Source: Rhabdornis inornatus
Taxonomy: Eukaryota; Chordata; Aves; Passeriformes; Rhabdornithidae
Assembly: GCA_013397075.1 (NCBI GenBank)
Contig: VWZS01010170.1
Location: 310,001 to 374,000 of the forward strand
Direction: 5' to 3'
Length of the DNA: 64,000 nt
The notes under the pieces are model-generated. The model did not search any database. It saw only the letters and a program-made list of their open reading frames with translations, and was not told where the DNA came from. The position numbers were made by a program, and so were the translations under genes. This document shows positions 41,201 to 51,935 of the stretch, in pieces (position 1 is the first letter of the stretch; every line of letters starts with the position of its first letter).

Positions 41201-44200
41201 TTAAAGCAAAAATTGATATGTGGTAATAGATCTGATGAAGATACTATGGAGGTGGAGAATAGGGACAGGCTAAAGTAGAGGACTGGGGAGAAACAGATGT
41301 AACTGGAACTATGGAGAGGATGATAAATGGAGACCAGGATTGGAGAGGGAGAAATTTAGATCAGAATCAGAAAAGCTAGAAATGGGAAGAGGTAGGCAAA
41401 AACCAGTTACGAGTGTTTGTATTGTATCTGAATACAGCTGTGATAGGAGTCTGAGAGGCACTGAACATCCTTGCTGGACAAAGGTTGGTTCTAGAAGCAA
41501 TGTTCCTGGAATGGAGATGGAGTAGAGTAGACCAGGAGTCAAGGCTGCAATGAATCAGATTTGAGATATTGTTTAAGGCTGGAAGGAGCTGGACAAAAAA
41601 TTGCATTTTCAAGAAATGGGAAGAGTAATTTGTGGCCACCATGAAGGACTTTGCATTTCTGATAATCACTCTTCAGATGGGAAATATGCTGATAAAATGC
41701 TTTGTTTCCATCTGCTACTCTTCCGGTCAGGAATTTGCGATTTGAAGTTCTCAAGTATATTCCAGTTTGTACCACAGCATAACAGTTGACGGTAGACAAA
41801 GTCACATAGTCAAGCTTTCCCCAGATGGTCACGAAATTTGTTTGTGGGTTTCAAACTTCTGAGTTCATTGCTTCCTGTTGCTTCATTTGTCGACAAGCTG
41901 AGGAGTCTCTAATACTTTAACTTAATTTAGAAAATTTGCTTTGCAGTGTTAAGTTCTTGGAAATTTTAAGTACAAAGAAAAATGGGATTTTCATCTGTCA
42001 GCTCAAAGAAGGTTTCTGGAGAGAAAATTGTGTTCTGTAATGTTGAAGCTTGCCATTAGAAAACCTCTGAGAATATTAGTAAATCCATGCACATAATAAC
42101 ATATACAGTAAGTAATGCATGGGGCAGTGCATAGAACAAAACTGAATAAACAAAGCAGTCACCAGGTAGTTGCTCATTGCTTCAATGCTATTTACTTAGT
42201 GCAAAACCTGGCAAGACCAAAAGTGAAACAGTAAAATATTAACATATCTAAAAAGTTGACACTTTCTTCCACAAATCTGTGGTTTAGGAAGTAGCCAATG
42301 TGCAATGGAAGGTTAGCCAAGCCAGTCCCTTCCTAAGCTTGTCATAAATGTCCTTAGTTCTTCTATCTTGTGTGTGAAGCTTATGGATGTTGGTTCAGTC
42401 TCTTAAAGTTATTTCAGAGTTTCATTTATCCTAAACACTGGTAAATAGGTTGAGCTTTTAATCGTATTGCTGATGAAAGTAAGCCATGCCAAATTTTTAA
42501 AGGCAGCACAAAATTTAACCCTGCTCATCTGTTTTCTAAGGTGACAGTGAGGCTTATCTGGGTCCTGTAGGTCTAGTTGTCAGTCTTCCTTGCAGAAAAA
42601 TACCCAGACTGGGTGAGGCATTTAGCAAAGTAGAGTCTATAAATACTGTGATTCTGAGCTTCAGAATCTAGATATCAGGCTATGACATGACATTTACTTT
42701 CATCTGAACCTTTGAAGATTTCTAGTAGATTCTGCACTTTTGGACACAGTGTTAGGAGAAGCCTTTGCTCTGTGATGCAGCTGTGACGTCTGCACCTGAA
42801 ACTGAAGGCTGGAATGGACCAAGAAAGTCAGAGATCTCAGTTTTAAATACTCTCTACATACGGGCCATGGATGCTGATGTACACATGTGGCCTCAACACT
42901 TTAAAAGCCTTGTAAACATCTGGGTTTTGCTTTTCTGTATTGAAGTATGTATTTCCACCTCACCTTTCTGTAGCTAACGAGGGTGCAGATTAAATACTGC
43001 ACTTTCCTGCAAACCTCTTATTCCTGCTTTGCTGTACATTTTCTACCACACAGTATTTTGGTGCATTCTGTAGCCTTATTGATCAGATGAATGTTCAAAG
43101 TCATCAGTGTTGCAAAGGGAAAGCATATCCATGCTGTGGATTTTTTATCCACACTGTACCACTTTCCTATTGCAGAACATCTATATAAAGATCTATTTTA
43201 TTTGGAAGGGAATATATTTTCTGCAGTGCACAGCTTGTTTGACCTGCCCACATTTTTATTATTTATGATTATTTATAATGCCTAATCAAAATTTTTTTGG
43301 CTTTTTTGCCTGGACTTTTTGATTATTTAGAGATAATCACTATTAATCTAGATTCTGAATCCATATGTTGTTAGCATTGCTTTCACAAAATATCCATCTA
43401 CACTGTCAAATAATGGAAATTATAGTAATCAGTGGGACTCTAACGAGCAAAATAAGTTCTAATTACTTCATAAACCTGCTTTTATGACTGGAAGGGCAAA
43501 CAAATACTGCCTGAAAGTAGTGTTAGCTTAAGCCACTGGAGAAATTGAAGAGATTTTAATTCCAAATATCAGGTTCTCTGTGTATCCCAAGAGTAATGTT
43601 CTCCATTGGTATGAAGAAATGCAAATTAAGCTCAGTGTAACAAAAGAAAGCATCATACTTCCTCCTGTCCTTGACTCTTTGAAGTAAATATCTCAAATCT
43701 TGCCTCATTTATACAGGGGTAATTTGAAGTTTATCGTACAATCAGCATAGTGACAATCAAATTGGAATTCTCCATGAGGATTTCCACAAAAGTGTCAAAA
43801 ATAGAATTAAACTGTTACTTGGTTGTGTAATGTCCAGCATTTCTAATGGAGCAACGATACTAGAAATAACACCTAGACATATCAGTTCCCACTTTTCTGC
43901 TTTAATTATCATAATCTCAACATACACACTGAGGAAAAAAGTTGCAGGTACATGTGGATGGTATTATGATAAAACAGTAAAGGCTGTGCATACAGTGAGT
44001 GTTGTTAATAATGAGTACTTAATACTTGTATTCAAGCAGTCCAGGACTACCTAGGTCATGCCAGGACTATACAGCCTTATAAATACACAAACAAACCTCT
44101 CAGAAGTGACTAGTGGTTTTAAATAGAATCAAACTGTGAACAGCAGCTGCCTTGAAAATAACTCTAAACTGCTGAGTCACTGTACTTGAAAATCAGTCCT

Positions 44201-47200
44201 CTTTTGGACTTGCTCACCAGTCATAAAAACTAGACATCTCCAGTGATTTCCAGAATTGTTTCAGGGATGTCATAGGATATTAGGTGCTCTGGATAGGTAA
44301 ATATTTTTTCTGCTTGTGGGGAAGGATTGCTGTGAACATTTAACCTGCAGTTGCAGATCTCACATATGGTTTGGATTACCAAAATTGGATTAAAATTGCA
44401 TTCTGTACCTTATACCGCATCAATAATATAATCAACTGTAAAACCTTACTTAGGGTTTTAAAATTTTTTTTTACTCTAATTTTGCAGTAAAAACTTCAAG
44501 CAAATTTTCCTAGAGTTTCATATTTCTGAGAAGGCTTAAGGAACAAATGTTGACTCCCAAGAGTGCATTATGCCAGAGATGTTGGTGAGAGGAAGATGGC
44601 TGTGTTATGTGGGAGACAGAATTTATGAGAACATTTTCCTTAGTGAGGAAAAGGAACCTACTGTTAGTAGTATTGATCAAGCTGATAGTCACTAGGCAAC
44701 AAGTCCCAGGCAGAATTTATATGGAAAATGCTGGATGTCAGAAATGCAATGTTGTTATGGAAATGATTTATTATCAGCTAAAGGGAACTTTAAGGGAGTC
44801 AAGCAACTGACAATCTAATATAAGGCACATTTCAAGTTTTGGAGTAAAGTCTAGCAAGAATATAGCTGATTCTGTTACTAAGTGACTGTGTCTATTTGCC
44901 TAGCTTCAGGCTTCAAGTTTGTGAAGGAATACCGATTTGTTGCTTTACTTTCCTCATTGATGAAGAATAAATTTGGACAGGATTCAGCTCTTTACAAGAA
45001 TTAACTGCAGGAGGGATTTTATAGGTAATATATTTTATGATTTTTAGGCCTCTTGAGTGTATTGATTCTGCTTACAGTTCTGCTCATATTCTTCTGTACA
45101 GCAGTTCATCTTTCACAGTGGAGGCCAGATCACCTACCTTCCTCAGAATCCTTGTTGCCCAGTGATCAATCTCCAGGCATCCTGCTTCTGAAAATAGGGA
45201 TTCTGTTTGACTAGTATTCTGTATGGTACCAAATTGGTTGTTTTAGTAAACAATGAAACCTGAAGCTGGTCTTGTCCTCTGGCATTAAAATCTATTCCCT
45301 AAAGTAATAGTCAGGAGTGTCTGCATCCTGGACTAAAATGCATATTGAGAATGCCTGTGATTGGCCTTTTATATGCTGGCAAAAGACTATGCATCTCACA
45401 CAGAGTGAGGCCTCTGGATGCTGCTGTAAAATCAGGTATGAAACAGTGAAGTATTTGTGGCCTTTGGCATTACTGTAGGGATACAATGTCAGGATACAGA
45501 CCTTCATTTCCACAGCCATATCCTGAAGTGACTTACACCGAAGAGAACATTTTGGACAAGTGTGAGCAAGTGATGGCTTTCACAGGATCAAGGGACTGAC
45601 AGTTGAAGGACTTCTTTGGCCACCTGTATCCTAAAGTAAATGCTGCTTTACCCTGTGTACTGTTACCAAGTGTTTAGAGTTCCATTGACTGGTCATCTGT
45701 AGTATTTTCACTCTGTTCAGTATCTCATAAGAATCTGCATGTAATATTTGATTTTGAAATATAAATGATACCAAGGAATTGATAATCCTAATTCAGGGAC
45801 ACTTTTTATTTCTTCTATGTAAAGATTTGATTTTTTTTTAGCTACCCATTACTGTTCTCATTAAGAATTTAAGGTATCTCATGGTTCTCTTACTGCCCTT
45901 GGTAAGAAGGTCATGCTTCTGCCTTAGTAGTTGCAAACTTTTTTAATGTGTGTTGGACCTTGTTCAGTTATCTTGATCATGTTATCATGATTATCTAACA
46001 TTCTTTACTACAGTTATCTAACATTCTTTACTACATTTTTCTACTATATTGGGTTCTAGTACCAAAAGGTCTTTTCATTGTTCTTCCTTATTACTCCATG
46101 TTATTAACAATATAGTAACATATTTTAAGTTATGTTTAGAGCTTGTAAAGAAACAGCCCAGTTGTTACCTTTTGTAGACATTTGCACTGTGTTTTCATAC
46201 TTGCTGGAACTCTCAAGTGGTTTATATTTGTCACTGTTGCAGGATCATGTAGAATTTTCTCCCACTGTTATTTAAAAGTGGAGATCTTGGTTATCCGTGG
46301 GCTGATTATCCAAGCTGTAGATTACCTATGTGTTGTTACTTCCAGCCATTCCCAGGCTGCACCAAAACCTGCAAGCCACACTAGAAAGCATCTGCATTTG
46401 ATGTGTGGTATTTGAATTGTGGTATTTTTTCATGAAGCACTGCTGTGTCTGCTAGTGCTTAGTTTCTTCTGCTTTCCACACTTTTTAAGTGTTTGAAATT
46501 CAAATATTCCTGTGAATGATACAGGAATAACTGTTATTGGAATAACTGTTTTCATTTTATAAAAGCGTGTATTCTTCTCTATTATGTCTTGTGTTCTTTA
46601 GAGGTAACCACTGACTATATTCTAGTGCACTGATTTACAATGTTAAACTTTATTTATATAATATTGTTTCAAGTGAAAAGTGAAATATATCAACTGTGAG
46701 TGGTTTGACCTGTATTCCAACACAGTATGAAATCCTAAGTTCCCAATTCAAAGAGTTCCTGAAAACCCAAGGATAAATCCATAAATGTACTGAGGAAATA
46801 ATTTTTTTTATTGTAAAAATTAAAATGCTTATCGTTGCTCAGCTCAGTGGAGCCTATTAGGCCTAGTTAGTGGGTATTTGGTTGGTTTTATTATTTCAGC
46901 AGCATGAGATGAAAGTAACTTCTTTGACATCAGTAAGTTTATCCTTCTAGCCTCTGTTATTGATAGTAGAATATCTGCAACGACTGTCCTAAATTAAGTT
47001 TTAAGAGTAATCTCATTCTCCTAGTTAAATGGAGAAAAGCCTGCGGTTGTGTTTGCTGGGATTGTCTTCCTTGTTTAGCATTTATGTTCTTAGAATTCAA
47101 AGCAAAATAAACCCGTGGCTATGCTTTTGAAGTCCATTGCTGGGAAAATGCTAGAGCTGATACCTCTGCCTCCTAAAGACCCAGATCTGGGTTCTCACCT

Positions 47201-47469
47201 GTTAAAGGCTGTTTACCCAACTTGCAGAAGGAATACTTAGTTTGGAAAATCACAGGTGCAGTAAGTAGTAGGGATGGTAATAGCAAAAAAACCTCATATT
47301 GAATTCTTCTGCATTACAGGAGTACAAACGCAAGTTAGCCAGAGTGTCCCAAGTACGGAAAGAACTCAGGTCACGCATCCAGAACCTGCCTGATCTCTCT
47401 CGACTTCCCAACGTCACGGGCAGCCATGTACACCTACCATTTGCCGGAGACATCTACAGCGATGATTGA
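8113..47469 (+). CDS. RPRD1A: RPRD1A, RNA polymerase II CTD-interacting protein (7 coding exons)
   Basis: Coding exons are 8113-8263, 17643-17772, 18460-18566, 18649-18743, 19670-19796, 19895-20070 and 47320-47469, 936 nt in all, giving 311 residues (human about 312). All six introns are GT-AG, with phases 1, 2, 1, 0, 1, 0. The protein opens MSAFSEAALERKLSELSNSQ and ends HLPFAGDIYSDD. Residues 1 to about 135 form the CID (CTD-interaction domain), including LTFLYLANDVIQNSKRKG. Next comes a basic linker (RKVRKRTYEQIKVDE) and then the RPRD C-terminal helical/coiled-coil region, from about residue 170 to 300 (LADYNGRLAAEIDDRKQLTR). By family knowledge the protein (p15RS) is nuclear, dimerises, binds the Ser2/Ser7-phosphorylated CTD of RNA polymerase II and works with the RPAP2 phosphatase. 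The start has purine at -3, lies in a CpG island and matches the family N terminus. The gene converges on the C18orf21 homologue. RPRD1B is the main alternative, but the N terminus and linker fit RPRD1A better. Confidence 0.95.
11728..11822 (-). mobile_element. CR1 3'-end fragment (antisense)
   Basis: CACAGAATATTCTGAGTTGG followed by AAGGACCCACAAGGATCATC is the reverse complement of the CR1 3' end. It lies in RPRD1A intron 1. The left end is clear and the right end is approximate. Confidence 0.75.
12788..12873. repeat. Perfect 39-bp inverted repeat with 8-nt loop
   Basis: Arms 12788-12826 and 12835-12873 are exact reverse complements over 39 bp, separated by AGTTAGGA. The match ends sharply on both sides. 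It lies in RPRD1A intron 1, so the nascent RNA could fold into a long perfect hairpin. No flanking target-site duplication or transposase sequence is visible. It could be a template-switch inverted duplication, a small foldback element, a hairpin small-RNA precursor or an assembly artefact. Confidence 0.97.
16628..16682. repeat. Tandem 27-bp duplication forming a hairpin
   Basis: A 21-bp unit (CTGCTTTCCTTGAGAGAGCA plus G) occurs at 16628-16648 and again at 16655-16675. The first copy is followed by T6 and the second by A7. As a result T6-CTGCT can pair with AGCAG-A6 around the second copy (stem 16649-16659 with 16671-16681). It lies in RPRD1A intron 1. Confidence 0.9.
17643..17772 (+). CDS. 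RPRD1A: RPRD1A coding exon 2 (CID core)
   Basis: The acceptor is the CTTTATTAG tract ending at 17642 and the donor is GTACAG at 17773. The exon encodes AKPNRKLTFLYLANDV and continues to EAFKHVS. This is the most conserved part of the CID and includes the Asn-Asp-Val segment used by this domain family to contact the CTD peptide. It enters in phase 1 and leaves in phase 2. Confidence 0.95.
17773..18459 (+). other. RPRD1A: RPRD1A intron 2 (0.69 kb)
   Basis: A GTACAG...GTAACAG intron in phase 2. Nothing recognisable inside. Confidence 0.85.
18460..18566 (+). CDS. RPRD1A: RPRD1A coding exon 3 (end of CID)
   Basis: The acceptor is TTGTAACAG ending at 18459 and the donor is GTAAGT at 18567. The exon encodes SESDESCKKHLGRVLSIWEE and then RSVYENDVLEQLRQAL, the last helices of the CID. 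It enters in phase 2 and leaves in phase 1. Confidence 0.95.
18649..18743 (+). CDS. RPRD1A: RPRD1A coding exon 4 (basic and Ser/Pro linker)
   Basis: The acceptor is TTCATTTAG ending at 18648 and the donor is GTAAAA at 18744. It encodes YGDRKVRKRTYEQIKVDENN followed by a Ser/Pro-rich stretch (CSPRSSPTDPPQ). The basic cluster is a plausible nuclear localisation signal. DENN is one residue shorter than the DENEN I recall from human, which explains 311 versus 312 residues. Confidence 0.94.
18744..19669 (+). other. RPRD1A: RPRD1A intron 4 (0.93 kb)
   Basis: A GTAAAA...TTTTTTCAG intron in phase 0. AT-rich, with nothing recognisable inside. Confidence 0.85.
19670..19796 (+). CDS. RPRD1A: RPRD1A coding exon 5
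   Basis: The acceptor is TTTTTTCAG ending at 19669 and the donor is GTGAGG at 19797. It encodes TTDLIRALQELENAASGDAA and continues to VSLLDRIT, the start of the C-terminal helical region. It enters in phase 0 and leaves in phase 1. Confidence 0.95.
19895..20070 (+). CDS. RPRD1A: RPRD1A coding exon 6 (coiled-coil region)
   Basis: The acceptor is GCTTTATAG ending at 19894. The exon encodes DKESGEQLSKMVDDACMLLA through FLAEKEHKLE in phase 0. The donor is GTGCGT (20071-20076), a weak match to consensus, and it opens a 27-kb intron. Reading past it adds only VRNVLF before a TAG ending at 20091. Confidence 0.94.
28617..28700 (+). repeat. T/G-rich low-complexity tract (RPRD1A intron 6)
   Basis: Runs of T with GGG blocks and GTTG repeats (TTTGGTTGGTTGGTTTTTG), similar in composition to the tracts at 3.05 and 29.7 kb. 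Confidence 0.9.
29680..29812 (+). repeat. T/G-rich low-complexity tract (RPRD1A intron 6)
   Basis: About 130 bp of T runs with GTTG and GGGG blocks, ending where TTCCATGTTTTTCCCCTGG begins. Three overlapping open frames across it are low-complexity artefacts. Confidence 0.9.
37570..37713 (+). mobile_element. CR1 3'-end fragment (sense)
   Basis: AAGTTCAAGGAGTGTCTGGA, TTGGGGATGATCCTGAGCAG and an ending ATTCTGTTATTCTGTGAT match the order and terminal motif of a CR1 3'UTR. It lies in RPRD1A intron 6. Confidence 0.75.
40367..40515 (-). mobile_element. CR1 3'-end fragment (antisense)
   Basis: CATAGAATCATCAAGATTGG, AAGAGACCTTCAAGCCAATC and the later GCCTCCAGGGAGGGTGACTC segment are the reverse complement of a CR1 3' region. 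It lies in RPRD1A intron 6. Confidence 0.78.
45991..46035. repeat. 23-bp tandem duplication
   Basis: Two head-to-tail copies of a 23-bp unit beginning TTATCTAACATTCTTTACTA lie in RPRD1A intron 6, with no mismatch in the shared 22 bases. This looks like a simple recent slippage duplication. Confidence 0.9.
47320..47469 (+). CDS. RPRD1A: RPRD1A last coding exon (residues 263-311)
   Basis: The acceptor is GCATTACAG ending at 47319. The exon reads EYKRKLARVSQVRKELRSRI and then NLPDLSRLPNVTGSHVHLPF, ending in DD and a TGA stop at 47467-47469. It restores the conserved family C terminus even though it lies 27 kb from exon 6. Confidence 0.95.
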   Translation, partial: EYKRKLARVSQVRKELRSRIQNLPDLSRLPNVTGSHVHLPFAGDIYSDD

Positions 47470-50400
47470 TTACCAAACATCCCCCCATAACCTTTGCTTT
47501 TCTGTGAAATGAGGGGTAGGCCAGACTGATCGGTACTCTTGTAGTATTATTTTTGTATATTGTTGCAGAGTGTCAGTAAAAATACTTTAATAATTTATAA
47601 AAAATGGTTTAAAAGGTTGATTTGTTTACTATTTTATTGGCGAGTGAACATAAGGGTACATTTATAAAAGTGGCATCTGTGTCTGTTACATGGAAGAATG
47701 AATAATTATCTTTTGTAAAGATTTTAGTTGGGCGCCCTGTAAAAAAACATGCTAAGATTTTTCTTATGTACCCTGTATTTAATGTAGATCAACATATAAT
47801 CAAAACATAATCCTTACTTGAGACATTTCCGTTGCTAGTGAGGGAGTGAAATGTGGAAATCACAGGCTTATGTTTGCAAGAAGGCCGATGCAATTTAATG
47901 CAAAGTTAAAAGTGATCTTACTGTCCATTACATTTAAATTACCCACTCCCAAAACAATGTGGGTTTTTTTGAAGTAAATGCTAACAATCAGTTTTCTATT
48001 GGAAAATATTAATCATGTTACACTGAGCAGATCTTCAAATAACTCAAAATACTGCAATATTTTTGTATCATTTAGAAGTCAGCATGTAGAAACTATAAAA
48101 TTGACCAGCTTAATTATGTTTTGAAATTGTAGCTTTTTGCAGCTGCTTAGTTTCTAAATCGAGGGACCATTCATTTGTAATCTAATCCCTTTCTGGAACA
48201 TCTGTTTCCATTTAAAAAGGTTAATCCCAGAAATGTGAAGCCATTTTACAGTTTTAATTAAATTGAAAGGTCATTCTCTAAACTGTCTCAATTGCTAAGT
48301 GCCCATTATTAAAATTTGACAATGTACCATCCGTACATGCAACATGATACAGCTGTACCGTACATCCTCTTCTACTGAGAAACCCTGGAGGCCAGCATGG
48401 GCTACCACTTCCCCACCTTCACCCACTCCAGAAAATATTTCTAAATCTCAATTGTCTTTTTCTCACACAACAGGAGGAGACTGTTCAGGCCTGTGTATAA
48501 GTCAAACAGCAGAAAACTATTGCCCAGTTAAAAAACTCTGTTGCATGGCATGAATGTGGTATTTCTCTGGGAACAGCTGAATTTGTGAAGAACCCTTGTG
48601 TCCATACTATGCATCAGCTTTTAAGTTCACTTAAAAACTTAAAGATACAGACAGGCATTTAGCACATTGCCAGAAAGTTCCAGCTTTTCAGTCCATGGGA
48701 ATGAGCCATGTAATCATTGAGTGATTTTAAAAATGCCTACCTGTACCTTTGGCATTCCGATGACCTTAAAAACCTGGGCTGCAAGTGTTTTGAGTTGGAT
48801 ATATCATAGGAGTAATTAATGATTGCATTTTGTTCATGGTTTTGCACTTGTCAGGCATTGTTTTGTACCAGTTAAGTTCACAGATTATAAGTTTAATATG
48901 CCTCACATGAAAGCAAATTTTTTTACAAAGAGCTGTTCTTTCTTTTCAAAACCCACAACAATTCAAAATAGTCCTGGAGTGAAATTGTTCAAGGTTGTTA
49001 TCTGTCACTTGTTATTGGCTTCTACAGGGCTAATCACTAGAATACTTGTAGGATGTGAATGGAGAGTAATCATTCTCTTTAAAATAGATGCACTTGGGCA
49101 TAAGCATCTCAGTCCAGTTACATTTTCTTGTAGAAGTTGCCATGAATTAGACCTCAGTTCAGTACGGAAAAAACCTGAAAAAGATAGAAATACAAGCTGT
49201 TGACATAGCAGTCCATAGCATGCAATGTAGAATACTGATTATTTAAAAAATTCTGACTGACAAATAGGAGTACTCAAAATAGTTATCAGAGCTCACTAGA
49301 TGTCCAAAAATTTCAAAACTTTTGAATGGCAATTTTCCATTCCATAGGAAAAAAAAGCTGACTATATTGAATCCAGAGGATTTAGTTTCTTTACTTTAAT
49401 ATGCAAAATTAAATAACATTTATTGACATATTTCAGTGTAGATTCTTGACGAGAAAATATTCTGATACAATTTTAATGTTTTAAATATTTTTGTTCTAGT
49501 ACGTTAAACTCATCACAGATATTCTTACATACATAGATGTGCATTGCAGTTGCAGTTAAAGCTCAGTTTTGCTTAAAGAATAGCACCAAATTTGTGGTAA
49601 ATATTAAACCAGCTTAATCTATTAAGAATTCTAAAATAAATCACAGAACAAGAAGCATAAATAGTGAGTTCATGGTTGAATTCCATCCATAGAAAACTTA
49701 ATTTGTGCCCAGAGGTGATTATAAGTGCAGTGACAAGGCTTATTAGATTGTGCTGAAAGATCTATCTTGGATACTCAGAATCATAGGGAACTAAGCTTAA
49801 ACAGCCTTTTGCTGCCTGACTTGAAATTAGTTACAATAACAAAGTTGACTGCTGAATTTTCTTGATCTCTCAAAGGTTTTAGAAAAGACACGACACTTAT
49901 TTCACTGGATTTGTTTTTCTATTCATAACTCCTAGTGATAACATTGCTTATCTACAGGTAATGTAAAACTGATAAAAGAATGAGGAAAAAACCTCAACTT
50001 TTTCTTGATGTATGTAAGTTTTAATTTTGAGAGAGTGTTATTTTCTGGATATATTTTTCTTTATTTTACTGTGAAATTGTTTACTTCAAGGAGTTTTTCA
50101 AAGCTGGGGTTTTGGAAATGATCCTTCAATATGTGTTTGGAAAAACGGACTTGTGAAAGGCAAAGGTCACTCTTAGAGCAAGTGTCATATATTAAAGGCT
50201 GAATGGGATGCTGGTTTTTTTTTTTATTTATATGGGAAAGGCATCAGGTATCAAGTAGTTAGGAGATTTATATTGTAACTGTGATAGTATAGCAGGAGAT
50301 AGCATAGTACAGTACAGATGCAGCCCTGTAGTGTCAAAAAATACCTCCAAATTCTCAGGTTCCAAATCTTAATGTACGTACTTCTGACGTCTCAGGAAGA

Positions 50401-51935
50401 AAAGAGGCTGGGTGGGGAAGGTTAGGGTGCCGAGGAGACAAGAGGGAGAGCATGCCTGGGTGGAAAGGTAAAGCAAACCACGTCAGCTTCCATCAAAACA
50501 GAAATAATTGCGAGACTGGGCTGCACAATGTTTTATCTGTAGGTGGGATTGTACCACAGAACTGCTTTGGGGTGTTGCCATCCTGGGAAAGAAAATATGT
50601 GGGCATACCCTGCTTACATCTTCTAATGGCTCTAGGCAAACCAGAATGCCTGCCCTACAAAAGGCACAATTATAAAATATCTGAATATTTTTCATCTAAT
50701 AATAAAGGCATAATAATTAGATTATTTGCTTCACTATATTGCACTTTTATTAAGCATTCTCTGAAAAAAAGCAAAAAGACTCCTGCAGCACTTTGCCATG
50801 TGAGAATGCTTACCTTGGAGGTCACTGGGACTGCTTGTATATTCTAGTATTTGCAGGCTCAAGCTGTGTTTTTTGCAGAATGTTTTGAAAGATATCAGGA
50901 ATTCTACCCCATTTTTGTGGTTTTAAAAGTAACTGTGAAGTCCTTAGCTACAAAAATTACCATTCTTTGAAATTATGTTTCAGTACTTCTTTTGGAAATA
51001 AGACTGCAGCCTGCAATAATATTAGCTTGTCTGATTCACTCAATGTTTGTATTAATATATTAAAACACTTCTGTTAATCCCTAGCAACACAACCCAAACC
51101 ACATGTTTATTATGTATTTTATCCGAGTAGTCTTCCGAGTGTCAAATTGAGAGCTTTCGTTATGATGAAATCACATTCCTGTTTACCTGAAGTTTAAAAA
51201 AGCATTGAGTTAGGACTTGCACAGACTAGTTCTGCTCTCACAAGTCAGTGGTAACTCAGTCTGATGAGTCGATGATGACCCTAAACACGTACGTAGGATG
51301 CAGTAGCCAGCAGCGCAGATGACCATGGAGGACGTGGAAATCATACATAGGCTTGGTTGGCCCTCTGCAGAAGAGCCTTTTGAAATGTAAGGAAATACAT
51401 CTGTGGGTGTGGGGTTTTTTCAGTGGGGAAATCAGTGAAAACCAGCACGTCTAAAATTTGATGGCTGCATTTACAAATATTTAGGCCAGTTTTGCTCATT
51501 ACATTTAACCACAGTGATTATTCCTGCAAGTGAAGAAAGCAGACTCAAACATAGTGTCTGAAGTGGAATTTTTTTCTAATGAATGACCAATTTTGTCTTG
51601 GCTCCTATTTCAGTGTGTCATTTATCTTGATTAAGTAGTAAATCTCTTCCATCGTGCTATTTAGGAATCTAATTCTGATTCATATTTACAATAGTTAAAG
51701 TATCCTACTAAGCATGATGTTTTTGTGGGAATTTGCAAAAGTTCAATAGCACTCATTACTTGTTTGCAACAGAAATAGACTTATTTGTTAAAAGCTAACA
51801 AGAAAAGTTTGAAATGTAAAGATGTTTCATTATTGTGCTTTTCTGACAGAACCTGTAATCCTTGTGTAATTTATGTCCTCAGAATAACACCTATATGTAC
51901 ACTCTTTCATATTTAATAAAACATTGTTGTAAAAA
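47470..51935 (+). other. RPRD1A: Probable RPRD1A 3'UTR
   Basis: No other gene is recognisable for 4.5 kb after the stop codon. AATAAA hexamers occur at 49635-49640, 50701-50706 (as AATAATAAAGG) and 51916-51921. The last is followed by a GT/T-rich stretch and is the best candidate for the distal polyadenylation site. The extent is inferred only from these signals. The longest open frame inside (48823-49203) looks like chance. Confidence 0.55.
51916..51921 (+). terminator. RPRD1A: Candidate distal RPRD1A polyadenylation signal
   Basis: AATAAA in TATTTAATAAAACATTG, with T/G-containing sequence downstream (GGTGGAAAATGTCTTT at about 51980). It is the last convincing plus-strand signal before the tail of the convergent gene. 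Confidence 0.5.

Larger units (their letters stand above)
20071..47319 (+). other. RPRD1A: RPRD1A intron 6 (27.2 kb)
   Basis: This single phase-0 intron separates exon 6 from the last coding exon. It has a weak donor (GTGCGT) and a good acceptor (GCATTACAG). It contains two T/G tracts, two CR1 fragments, a 23-bp tandem duplication, a purine-rich stretch (about 41.28-41.41 kb) and one undetermined base at 25465. All open frames are short and none resembles a known protein. No RNA gene was recognised. Confidence 0.85.

Noticed and set aside
48823..49203. A 126-codon open frame downstream of the RPRD1A stop codon
   Set aside because: It lies in the probable 3'UTR, resembles no known protein and has the mixed composition expected by chance in AT-rich DNA.
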